A stretch of DNA of 64,000 bases from Volutella citrinella (lineage: Eukaryota; Ascomycota; Sordariomycetes; Hypocreales; Nectriaceae): NCBI GenBank assembly GCA_034401135.1, contig JAWZSP010000009.1, forward strand, positions 1,488,001-1,552,000. The letters are read 5' to 3'. This document shows, one piece after another, positions 10,613 to 21,132 of this stretch. Positions within the stretch are counted from its first letter, which is position 1, and every line of letters starts with the position of its first letter. The notes below the pieces were generated by a model. The model was not told the DNA's origin. It did no database searches and saw only the letters and a program-made list of their open reading frames with translations. The translations under genes were made by a program, and so were the position numbers.

Positions 10613-11383
10613 ATGCGGTTCTCTCTCGTCCTTGCCCTGGCAGGCGTCGTCTTCGCCGAGGACACCCCCCTCAAGGGCTTCCAGGCCCAGGCCCGAAGCA
10701 AGTCCCTCGGTCTCCGCAGCGTCCACAGCTCACCGTTGACCGCCCGCGACACATGCCGCACCGTCGAGAAGCCCTGTGACAACTTCTGCATGCCCACCAC
10801 CGGCACCTGCTGCGGCCTCGGAAACGGAAACTACTGCGGCATCGGTGATAAGTGTGTGACCGGCGGATGCTGCCCCATCGGCAAGACGTGCACCGGCACG
10901 GCCACCTGCTCGATCACCGAGGCTATCTGCGGCAGCGGCTGCATGCCCAAGGGTGCAGTCTGCTGCGACGGTGGACAATACTGCGATGCTGGATACGTTT
11001 GCTCCAGCACTGGACGATGCAGCAAGAGCGGCAGCAGCAGCGCAACTGGATCCGGCCTCACCACCACGGCCACCACTACCACTCGAGCTACCGGCATCGC
11101 ACTCCCTTCTTCGAGCACCACCTTGAAGTCCGGCGGCTCCATCTTCGGCGGCGGCGACTCCCTCAGCAGCACGACCTCCTCCCTCGCCTCCGGAGCCACT
11201 GGCTCCAGCTCAACTATCTGCAAGCGAAAGGGCGGCAAGGGCGGCGGCGACCACTCCTCCGGCGGCAGCAGCAGCGGCAGCAGCAGCAGCAGTGGCGACG
11301 GCTGCGGTGACGCCAGCGCTGGTTCTATTGTTGTTCCTGGCATCTTCGCGCTTGTCTTCGCCGGCGTCGTCGCTCTGCTATAA
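10613..11383 (+). CDS. Secreted Cys-rich, Ser/Thr-rich GPI-anchored protein
   Basis: 256 residues from the ATG at 10613. An open frame extends upstream, but this ATG starts a clear signal peptide (MRFSLVLALAGVVFA). After a short pro-like region comes a Cys-rich part (about residues 45-140) with many CC pairs: TCCGLGNGNYC, GGCCPIGKTC, AVCCDGGQYC and YVCSSTGRC. Next is a Ser/Thr/Gly-rich stalk with a basic island (CKRKGGKGGG). A C-terminal hydrophobic tail (SIVVPGIFALVFAGVVALL) follows a small-residue site. Together these predict a cell-surface GPI protein. The CC-rich part is granulin-like in spacing only, and no enzymatic motif is visible. The role is unknown, most simply wall structure or surface interaction. 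Confidence 0.85.
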   Translation: MRFSLVLALAGVVFAEDTPLKGFQAQARSKSLGLRSVHSSPLTARDTCRTVEKPCDNFCMPTTGTCCGLGNGNYCGIGDKCVTGGCCPIGKTCTGTATCSITEAICGSGCMPKGAVCCDGGQYCDAGYVCSSTGRCSKSGSSSATGSGLTTTATTTTRATGIALPSSSTTLKSGGSIFGGGDSLSSTTSSLASGATGSSSTICKRKGGKGGGDHSSGGSSSGSSSSSGDGCGDASAGSIVVPGIFALVFAGVVALL

Positions 11384-11900
11384 ATGTCTCGATACCTGGG
11401 TGGGACTAATACTGTTGTTTTCGGGGCGTCGGCGCACTATAATGGGTTCCTTGGGTAATGGGAGTGATGCTCCGACATGTAGATTGATGGGAGGGACATT
11501 GTGGAATCGTGCCAGTCAGCTCAAACAGCCATCGATTGCTCATAGATTGAACTTAATGAATAACAATTATGCCCCCAACTCGCGTCCATCGTCACCTCGA
11601 CTCCATGCCACATCTGACCCACCCTGTCCCAAGTCTTCCCTCATCAGATGCGGTGGTTGGTCTTGGAACGGTAGCATGCATCGGGAAAAGCGTCTCCGTT
11701 ACAAAGCTTGATTCGGTTTCATTTCCACTCCGTTCGCACAGGTTCCTAGCCCAGCCAAAGTCGGCCAAGGCTCATGCTAGTTGGACACCAATCTTAATCC
11801 CACGTCCCCTACCTAAGCGAGCGGTTACCAGAGTTGAGCTCGAAGTACCGGTAGCCCTCAAATTCGACCGACTTGAAACGAGAAAGACCATATGTCAACC
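11384..11900. other. Intergenic spacer
   Basis: About 520 bp downstream of the GPI protein and of the disrupted frame to its right (the two are convergent). I see no gene in it. Confidence 0.5.
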
Positions 11901-12176
11901 TCATCTCCTCCATATTTCTACTAGCCACATCGGCACCCCCGCGGCCAGGGGCTCCTGGTCGTCACTTCTACGAACAATCTGAGGATCCTTCCCCCGCTGA
12001 GTGGGCTCCTGTACCACTCGTTGTCTGAACATAGGATGCCACTCATACTCGTCGAGAGTATCGTTCTAGTCCATTTCGGCGTCGATGTCATCATTGCATG
12101 CCACAATGTTCGGGAACACCCACCACGATAGTTCCTCCATGTGTAGACGAATGTCGTCCGGTACGAATGGCGAGCC
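11901..12176 (-). pseudogene. In-frame continuation of the F-box-like gene beyond a TAG codon
   Basis: Directly after the TAG at 12179-12177 the same frame continues for 91 codons to a TGA at 11903-11901, interrupted only by one more TAG at 12068-12066. The translated text looks like protein: DDIRLHMEELSWWVFPNIV, then DEYEWHPMFRQRV, then AAGVPMWLVEIWRR. Both interrupting codons are one C-to-T change from CAG. I infer a longer ancestral protein truncated by nonsense changes. Alternatives are stop-codon readthrough, or coincidence in a 3' untranslated region. Confidence 0.5.
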
Positions 12177-13112
12177 CTACTGTTCTTCGTAGTCAACGCC
12201 AATTCCCCGTTTTGCAACGACTAGCACTTCCTCCTCCAGATCTTCTTCTACACTGAGGGCGATATCCTCGTAGCGTCCGAAAGAGGTCTGTACTTCTTCA
12301 GTCTGGGGTTTTCGTTGCCGGAATACAGTCAAAGGCGCTATGGAGAATATTGCTCCCGGATGGCCGCACTCGGTTGCCCGGTACACTGTCACAAGCGGTC
12401 CAGAATGCTTTCCGTCTCTGGCCTCCAAGAGCTCTTGCCAGTAAGCTGGCTCTGGTATTCTCCGGGGATCCTTAATTGCACGAGCTGCTTCCCGGTCACG
12501 TAATTCCGGGCGCATATCTCGATATGCCAGTATATTTGTCCGCAAACCGAAGAAATGAAGTTCCTTCCATCCGGAGCTATGTTCGATCAACCCGTCCAAG
12601 GTTTCACGACTGATTTCTGGATGGAGAGATCCGAAGACGATGAGCTTGTCGAGACGGAGTCCCGGTAGGAGCCTCAAGACGGAATAAAGGCCAAAGTGGG
12701 ATTTCTTGATATCATGTGCCAGGATCGCATAGCCATCTGTGACGCGCAGTGTGCGAATTTGAGAAATCATGCTCCACGACAAGGGCGCCAATTTCTTGAG
12801 CATTGTGACTGGCTCTTCAAAGTCGAAGAGGACCCAGCTGAGCCACCTGTCCCCAATCTCATACCTCGAGCGACGGCAGATTTGAAGCATGCTAAGACTG
12901 TTGCTCATGGGGCGGATCTTCTGTAGGGTGTCGTCAACTAGGAGACGCTTTCCCCATGTGAGTCTTGTGGAGCAGAAAACGCGTTCGTATATATCGTCAC
13001 GGAGTTCCTGTGGAAGTTGGAAGAAGGGAGCGTTTGTTTGTCCACAGTGCGTGCTTGGCGCTGTTTCTGGGTGCCATGACCAGCGTCCCCGCTCATATCG
13101 TCGTTTGCCCAT
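12177..13112 (-). CDS. F-box-like protein of unknown function, apparently truncated
   Basis: 311 residues from the ATG at 13112-13110. The frame stays open to an ATG at 13253, which would add 47 residues without recognisable features. Residues about 30-60 contain FFQLPQELRDDIYERVF, the LPxELRxxIY pattern at the start of the F-box-like domain of a very large fungal family. Next come MLQICRRSRYEIGDRW and WLSWVLFDFEEP, also typical of that family. The rest resembles the leucine-rich, irregular C-terminal part of such proteins (LRLLPGLRLDKLIVFG). Substrate and role are unknown. The frame continues beyond the stop as a further probable coding segment (see 11901-12176), so the gene may be a decaying copy. 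Confidence 0.65.
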   Translation of the reverse strand: MGKRRYERGRWSWHPETAPSTHCGQTNAPFFQLPQELRDDIYERVFCSTRLTWGKRLLVDDTLQKIRPMSNSLSMLQICRRSRYEIGDRWLSWVLFDFEEPVTMLKKLAPLSWSMISQIRTLRVTDGYAILAHDIKKSHFGLYSVLRLLPGLRLDKLIVFGSLHPEISRETLDGLIEHSSGWKELHFFGLRTNILAYRDMRPELRDREAARAIKDPRRIPEPAYWQELLEARDGKHSGPLVTVYRATECGHPGAIFSIAPLTVFRQRKPQTEEVQTSFGRYEDIALSVEEDLEEEVLVVAKRGIGVDYEEQ

Positions 13113-16100
13113 CCCGTCGAGTCTTATCGGCGCACACGAGGGGATCGATAAGTATAGTGGTAATAACCAATATCGTAGCGTTGAGTGCGGGATACTGTCG
13201 TGAACGCGGTGGAGTTTTCGCATTACGCCTTCAGTATCGGTTGAAAGGTACAAGTACGGCCGTCACGTGGGCGAGTGCCCGTGATCCTCTTGAGGGCAGG
13301 TGCATGATCGGGCTTGCCACGTCTGTGGTGTTTCGCCTTACTGGCCAACTGGCCTTCTGAGCAGTCAAGCTACCCTACAGCTCAGAACTCACACCCAGGT
13401 CGTGAACGATTACGAGACTGCCTCTGAGCTGCCTTGGCTTCGGTCCATCAAAGATGATTAAAACAAATTATGAAATGTCACGATCCAACTTCCCAAATCT
13501 GTACCGCTGGCATGCTCCAAAATAGCCAAAATCTCCTTTGTACGTAGGCCATTACTCCTTAGTGTCGTCTCTATATAACGTCTAGATCCTTGCCTCATTC
13601 TGCACCATATAGTTCATAGCATCTCCGAATTTCGCTAAATTTAAGTACGCCGGGAGGTCAATGGCGAAGCGCGAAGTTGTCGTTCTGCCAGTGAACTTGC
13701 CTTGCGGCTAACTGTCTGTTCCGACCCTGGATAGCTTCCACCTGCGCGGCTGAGTTGACATGACTTACACTGTGACATAATCAAACCATCGTATGCCAGA
13801 AGCAAAGACTACCACCATCGTTTGACGATGGATTCGGGTGCAAATATGGCTGCCTGGACCAAAGTCATGTCGGTCTGGCATTGCAGACCCGTGATAGCGC
13901 CACCACAAGGCATCACCAGTCAATGGGCGGGATTTCTGTTAATTCAGGCTTGATGCGCCAGCCCAATGCACATCCCCAACTCATTTTCGAGCGCTGCCTA
14001 GCTCAAGATTCTTGGCGTCGCTTATAAGTGATGTCAACTGGACCAACAAGCAAGTCAAGTGGCAAGAGCTGAACTTCCGGGCTCTTGGCTGTCAACTGAC
14101 GCCTCTAAATGGCGCAACACGAGACAGGCGTTGCAGTCATTGTTACTTGACATGACAAAGTCGTAACAAACTACAGGGCCAATGAGTTTCTCGTGATGAC
14201 CCTGGTCTTGACAGGTCTCACCTGGCTTACCATGTACATGACTGGGGTGACATCAACCCGCAGGCTGGCTGCATAGTGAGGGGTCTGCATTTACGCTCGG
14301 TTGTCAGCTTCCTTGGTCGCTTACACGAGGCCTACGGATATGTCGGACTGGCTGAAAAACTTGGTCATGGATGCTGGAGCAATAGATGCTGACAGCGGCT
14401 TGGACTCACCGTCATGCAGTTGTGAGACATTTTGGGCATCGCACATGTATTAATAGACCAATCAGCCGGGCTGCCTCCAGGGTTGTGAACTTTATGCACA
14501 CGGAGGGTCCAGGCGTTCGCTGGCGTTTGCTGGCGTTCGCTCTCTACGGGATCCTTCACACCGCCACGTGAAATAATTGCTTCGTGACTTCGTCATATGC
14601 ATGATGATGTTGAATGCCTCAAGCCACACGCAAGAGGCCCGATGGTCCGTGGGCTGTGACACCGAAGCATCACTTTTCAAGGCGTGCGCATCGTATACCC
14701 GAGCCCGAACGGGACTTTTTGCTGCGCATCGGGTTGAGGTAAGCGTAACGCTGGCATGGCGTCACAGTGCAACTCCCAGGTAGGACTATGGGACTTGGCT
14801 CAGGGCGAAGTGCATGCGAGAAGTGTACGAGTAATAGATCCCGCGACGGGTGCCAAGGACGCCCCCCGCAGCTGAAAGGAAAATGCTGGAAATGCATTAT
14901 ACGAGCCTAGCGTTGCCTGTCGGCAGTGGTTAGTCCTCGATTCCGGCAGCTGCTCGTGGCGTTGTGATTGGTGTTTTCGTGACGGGATCCTTTGGGCGCA
15001 CATCACTGTTGCATCGAGCTACCAGTTTCGGAACTCGACAGCCGTCGGGCCAATGGCGGGGAGGCTGGATACTAGACATAGCCTCCACCGTGTTGGTTGT
15101 GTGTGTAGGACTGTCTCGTATCAATATAACCTAAATTTGAATGGGGTGCCAAGTCTCCGGATAGAAAAGGGGATCGGAGGGACGGCGCCCCAAGACGGCC
15201 CAACACACGCCATGGCACAGTGCTAGCAGGTCGATCCGTCTTGACGTGCCGATGAGGGGCGGAAGAAGCGGAAGCAGGGACGGGTCCGGGGAGCCGGGGC
15301 AGGAGCTGGATCTCAGCCTTCCGAGGCGAGGCGGCGAGGTTTCTTACACGACGGACGTGCATGATAATTGATTCAAGCGATGGCCGCGGGCGTCCCGGAA
15401 TGGGCGCTCTGTAGCTTGGCTTCAGCGCCCAGAGGTCAGCGCAGCTCAGCAGCGGCGTGCAAGCGACGGCGTCAATGGCTGCCTGGCGGGAAAGGCAATG
15501 CGGCGTGGTCGACTTGTTTGACGTGGTCGACGTGGTCGGTGGTTGGTGGGCGGAGGGACGGCCTGGCTGCACCGCTCTGCAGATGGTAGATCCTTTGCGA
15601 GAAGGGTGGTCCTTTGAAGCCAATATGGACGGCTTTGGCTGGCTGACGGAGATGCAGTGGCACCAAAATTTGTCGTGGCTTGTCCAGGTTGGGCGAGCAA
15701 AGGCCGTTTGTAGACTTGGCTATTGGGTGTAACTGCGGTGACGCCTCTGTTTGTAATGGAAACGGGGATGGGGACATCCGCGATCAGGGCCAGACTGATC
15801 TCGGTTACGCCCGCGAACGGAGGCTGGGACGGAGGTTGGGACGGAGGCTGACTGATGGACGGGAATCTAATTCTGTCCATCATGTGCCAAACGGCGGAGG
15901 AGCCAGCAACCCGGACGCCTTGGCTGGCCAGGCTTCTGGATCGAGGCCCCCCGAAGGCGGGAGAGCGTGCTAATGCCGAGTAAGGTTTTGGCTGGACTTG
16001 GGCTGGGCTGCATGTATACGAGCAGGAGTGCAGCAGCTGCGATGCGGCCCAGGACCGGGCACGCAGCTGGGCAGCGCTGGGCGCCGTGCGCGCGGGGCGG

Positions 16101-18773
16101 GGGATGGGGTCCCGTGGGTGTGATGTGCTTCTGAGGGGAGCATCACCACTCACCAAGATGATGCCCAGAGGCGGGCAGGACAGGCAGAGCAAGACGCCAC
16201 GCCACGTCAGTGGATGAATCGCAGCCAGTGGACTCGCCGAGGAGCAAAACGCCCTCCAACGGCCGTCGGCATTCCCGGCGTTCGCAGCGTGGGCTGGCTT
16301 CCATGAGGTTCCGCGTGCGTGAAACGGCGACGATGCCTCTGTCGCGATGCAGCGGTTCTCTGGGGAAGATGGACATGGTCGCGATGGACCGAAATGTATG
16401 GGTTGGCTACGGCGCGGCATCGCAGGGGGGCCTGTGCGGCAGAGGCCGCTTCTCGAACAAATGAATAATACCGCTAAGGTAGGTGCGACTTCCCCCGCCG
16501 CCAGGCATCAATCAGCAGGAGCCAGCGCACTGCGCACAGGCAGTGCCGCAGCGCAGGGCCCAGAGAGCGCGCCGATCAAGGGCGGCCCTGAGCTTGGCGG
16601 AGGAGCCAATTGCAGTGGCGTGCGCGTGGCAGACACACAATAGCCTGATGATCCGCCAGCGACCCTTTTGGGCTCTGCCCTCGGCTGCTCGGCACGCGCC
16701 AATCAAGTCCATACTACGTATAATCTTGCGGGCGGTTAGCATATTTTTAGCCAAGGGAATACGACCGGCGGCGCCTGCATGGTCTGCGGCGCTAGGCTCT
16801 GGAAACGGTGAAGGGCTGCGAATTTCGAAGCCACCGGGGGGCCGATCCAATCGCTTGGGGCTGAGATTACCATGGAATTGTTCCGACGCGGGTGCGGGGT
16901 GTGCAACGGTGTTGTGCCGGCTTGTGCTTTGTTCGGAGCACTGTGCTCTAGATGTATTGGCGATGTGCTGCCCGGGCGATTGCCCAGTCACGGCGCTGTG
17001 CTGTGCTGTGCCGTGCTATGCTGTGCTGGGTGCTGTTCGTCCGGCGAATGTGTGTTGTTCAAAGACACAGCATAAGACCGACCGAACTGGCGTATGCCAA
17101 GAACGAAGGGACCTTGCCACGGTCCAAATCGGGCAGCACCTCACCAAAAAACAAAGAAACGGAATCAGGGGTACCTGCCTCTCGCTGTGCCTCGTCGTCA
17201 CGCTGGCGCTACACTGCATTGACAGGTGCCACTGTGCCAGCCGCATATCTGTATTTTTATTTTTTCTTCTCGTCATTTAATTGCTTGCTGCCGATCTGCA
17301 CACGTTCGCCTGAGTCGCCTCAATTTGTAACACCCAGCTGCTCGTATTAAGAACTGCATGCATGGGATGGGCGAGGTAAGGGGAAAATCGCCCATCCATG
17401 ATCCAGCTGCTGCGTGGTGTCAGGTCAAGCGCTGAGCAGCCAGCGGGTCTTGGGCCTTTGGTTGGCTGTGCATCGTCCGGGGCATTTTGGAAACAAGGCC
17501 ATAATAATAATAGCACTAGCACCTAGTGCCTCCGGAATGAATAATGGATGCATGGGAGTGTGGTATCACGCAGGTATGCATGCATCTAAGTCTGTCTGTC
17601 CGTGTGTCTGTCTCCGGCATTGCGATTGCCCGTCTCCCCTCACCGTCCGTCAGCATTGTCAGCGGCGTGGCTTCAGGCACACAAGACAGACAGCAAGTGA
17701 TGGCGTGTAGGTGTCACCATTCAGTCATGGCTGGCAATCCAGGCCGCACTCCGGGCTCGCACTGGGCCGCCACTGCGTCTGCTTACGGCGCCGGCCGGTG
17801 GTCGATTCAGTCGTGCATCCATCTCCATCGCGAAGCATCACACCTCCAGCCCATCGGTCCCTCCATCCCATCCCCACCCGGCCTCATCCATCGCGAGTGG
17901 TGGCGGCACTGGTGGACGGTGAGGACCGTGGTGGTGGTAAACGCCCCGAGGGCGCTAGGCCGCTAGCTGGGTGTGCGTCCTGTGCTTTTTTAGGACCTGC
18001 CCTGACCCTCCAGCGGCGCTGAACCGCAACCTGCCCGGCTAGCGCTGGCCAGTGCCCATCTCGTGGGGTCTCGACCAAGAGGCACCAGACTTCCAGGGCG
18101 GTTAGCTGGGGCGAGCTAACGCCTGTCTTGACCTGTCCTGACATGAGCACCACCGGAACCGACCTGAGCCCATCCAAATCGGGGCGCCTATGGCTTGCTT
18201 GCACCTGTCTCGTCTCGTGCTGAGGGCGGGAAGCTCCTGCAGGCCCCTCCCGGCTAAGGACTAAGGTACCTTAGGCGCCGCATCGCATCGCTCGGCGACC
18301 TCTTGTCTCTGTCGTTTCTCTGTCGTTGTTGGTCCGCCGGCGGGAACAACGGGTCAAACGGCCTCCTCGGGGGCGCCGCCACCACCAACGACGGCGGCCA
18401 TGCCTTGCCCTGACCCATGGGCCCAGCTGGACGGGACAGACACACCGTGCCCAGCATCGACCTGAGGCAGGGAGACGGACACGCATGTGGCGCTCCGTAG
18501 TAGTACGCCGATGGACGAGGCATAGCCGGCCCCCTAACCCGTGGGCTCGTGAGCGGCGCTATTCCCCTTCACGTGCAGTCAATGTCGTCTCGTATTTCCT
18601 GTCGCCTGCCTCTCCTTTCTTTAAGTACCCCATGGCCCTCCCCGGGTTTTCGACACAATGCCATGCCCAGCTCGACCATCGCATCGGCTGTCTTACACGG
18701 GATAGCTGTCATTCGTTTCACCTTCGATTCTAGTCCACCTCCTCCTTAGTCCCCCACTTCGGGCATCGTCTTC
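13113..18773. other. Long gene-poor region
   Basis: About 5.6 kb in which I can support no gene. Several open frames of 100-320 codons occur (for example around 15446-16420 minus and 16483-17280 plus), but they are compositionally biased, have no domain-like content and lack convincing starts. The part near 13,380-14,350 is richer in A+T than the coding regions. Low-complexity stretches include GGACGGAGGCTG-type repeats at 15817-15850, GGCGTTCGCT-like repeats near 14,515-14,545 and CTGTG/CTATG repeats near 16,995-17,035. The last 200 bp are CT-rich, as expected for the tyrosinase promoter and leader. Confidence 0.5.
15817..15850. repeat. 12-bp tandem repeat, about three copies
   Basis: Imperfect copies of GGACGGAGGCTG in noncoding DNA. 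Confidence 0.7.
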
Positions 18774-20812
18774 ATGATGGTGCGCCTCTCTGCTCTCGTC
18801 TCGGCCGTGGTGCTGTGCGTGGCCTCGCTCGCCGACGCCCAGTCCCAGACCAACTTCCCCATCACCGGTGTCAGAGTCTCTGGCACCGAGGTTCCTTACC
18901 GCAAGAACATCAACGACATGTACAGGGCCGGCGGTCCCGCATGGTATGTTGTGTCCCTCACCTTGCCTTGACTAACACCGGGCCCCACCATCTGACACGC
19001 CGCCACAGGGACCTCTACATCCGGTCACTCGACGAGCTCTATAAGCAGAACCCTCGCGATCAGCAATCCTTCTTCCAGATTGCCGGTATGTCTATTCGTA
19101 ACTATTCGAGTGCCGCAACATCTGACATGGCTAGGTATCCACGGACGGCCCTTTGTCCAGTGGAACGGCGGTGGTGCTGGTGTCAACAGCGACTGGGGAG
19201 GCTACTGCCCTCACGGTGTATGTCAACCATTCAGTCAATTCATGTCAATTGGCATTGGAGTGCTAACAATGAACTAGGAAAACATCTTCCTGACCTGGCA
19301 CCGACCCTACACCCTTCTGTTTGAGGTGAGTACCCAGCCGCGGATCTGCTTGTCGACTTTTCACATATTGACCCCCATCAGATGCGCCTCAACCAGATGG
19401 CCAGGACCCTCGCCGCCCAGTATCCCTCCAACGTCCGCGCCAGCTACGTCGCTGCCGCCGAGGCTCTCCGATCGCCCTACTGGGACTGGGCTGCCGATTC
19501 CACCGTCCCTCCGGCCACCGTGCCCAACACGATCCGCGTCCGTGTCCCCAATGGCAGCGGCACTAGGACTGTCGATCTCACCAACCCCCTCCGCTACTAC
19601 AGGTTCCCCCAGGGCGCCTCCGCGGGTAACTTTGGACCCTTTGGCGACCCTGGAGAGCAGATCTACAAGTGCCGCGCCCCCGACGGCTACCCCCGCTCCG
19701 CCAACGCCGAGATGGCCCAGCGCCCCTACAAGCGATGGACTGTAAGTCGCATCACCACCTCGCCCCGGCGCAGGGCACCGCTGACAAGACATGACAGTAC
19801 GACGCCTTGACCCGCTCCCAGAACTTTGACCAGTTTGCTTCCACTGGTAACTCCGGTGCTTCGCTCGAGTCAATCCACAACGCCATCCACTGGGATGGCT
19901 CCTGCGGCCAGCAGTTCCTGAGCGCCGAGTACTCCGCTTTCGACCCTCTCTTGTAAGTGATCCCTCACCGGACCCGAAATTGGTGAGCGACGGCTGACAT
20001 CGCACCAGCATGCTGCACCACACCCAGGTCGACCGCATCTGGGCCTACTGGTCGGCCATGAAGCCCAACGAGAAGATCTTCCGCAACAGCTACAGCGGCG
20101 GCGCCCGATACAGCACCCGCGCCGGCACCACCATCCGACCCAGCTCGCCGCTGCAGCCCTTCTTCGCCGCCGCCGGCCGCTTCCACACCTCGGAGTCGGT
20201 CCAGGACATCCGCGGCTTTGGCTACACCTACGAGGGTCTCGAGTACTGGCGCAAGGACCAGGCGACCCTGACGCGCGACGCCATCGCCCTTGTCAACCGC
20301 CTCTATGCCACTGGCGTCAACGCGGCCAGCCTGCGCAAGCGCGACGGCGCCGAGGTCACCCGCTACTTCGTCCAGGCCCAGGTCGACGTCACCCAGATCG
20401 ACCGCCCTTCGGAAATCGGCCTCTATGTCGACGACAAGAAGATCGGCTCCATGGTCGTCATGATGCTGCCCGCCACCGGCATGGCCTATTCCAAGTTCGA
20501 TCTCGACCCTGTCGCCAGCCCATCCACCACCGACTCCACCCAGGTCAACCGCACCGTCGACGACATGCTCAAGAGCATCCGCGTCGAGATCAAGAAGGTA
20601 ATGCCCCGCGCCACCCATTGAGAATTGGACCGAGCTAACAACCCACACAGCGCGACGGAACCCTGACTCCCATCGACAAGGTGCCCAGTCTGAAGCTGTC
20701 GATTGAGAACGTCGCCGTGGTCCCCCCGCAGAACCAGTATGACCTCCCCGACTACAAGGACCCCAAGCAGGTCGCTGCCCCCAAGGTGGAACTCAAGAAG
20801 GGCCAAAAATAA
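18774..20812 (+). CDS. Secreted tyrosinase (type-3 copper polyphenol oxidase), eight exons
   Basis: Proposed exons are 18774-18943, 19009-19085, 19135-19217, 19278-19325, 19382-19741, 19798-19952, 20009-20597 and 20651-20812, giving 547 residues. Tyrosinases oxidise monophenols and diphenols to quinones, as in melanin formation and cross-linking. CuA ligands are H85 (GIHGRPF), H109 (YCPHG) and H118 (TWHRPY). CuB ligands are H273 and H277 (HNAIH) and H302 (FMLHHTQVDR). C107, two residues before H109, fits the Cys-His thioether of fungal tyrosinases. SPYWDWA and the GYTYEG tyrosine motif that ends the catalytic core are present. A signal peptide (to about residue 22, ...SLADA) is seen, unlike the classical cytosolic fungal enzymes. 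The length resembles secreted forms such as Trichoderma reesei TYR2. The C-terminal third is expected to be a proteolytically removed lid. A second ATG is at 18777. Confidence 0.93.
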
Positions 20813-21132
20813 AGCAACCAAAATACGATGATGAGGGCTCGTACACAAAACATTTTCTTTTTTTTAACGTCATGCTGTTGCCCGCAGCCATTCATTCATA
20901 CATTCATTAAACATGCGATCTCGGAATTTTATGTACAAAGGTTTAATCAGATGGCCCGGTTATTATTAAGGGTTGGAATTTACAATGCCCGCTGGCTTAC
21001 CAAAACATGGGGTCGCCGCGGCTCTCTTTTTCGGTACATTCAAGTGCAAGCTCGTGTGAGATAAAGAATATATCGCTGGTGAGTATCTTATTACGCTTTG
21101 CGGTATCATTATTGGATCTAGTCGAATCGCCG
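20813..21132. other. Convergent intergenic spacer
   Basis: 320 bp between the convergent stops of the tyrosinase and hydrolase genes. It is AT-rich with T-tracts suited to 3' end formation. Confidence 0.55.

Noticed and set aside
15446..16420. 324-codon minus-strand frame
   Set aside because: Ser/Pro/Arg-rich low-complexity content with no domain, and part of it is a tandem PPSQPPSQPP repeat. Overlapping frames on both strands are of similar quality.
16483..17280. 265-codon plus-strand frame with Cys-rich part
   Set aside because: The Cys/Ala/Val run comes from CTGTG repeats. No signal peptide, domain or plausible start context.
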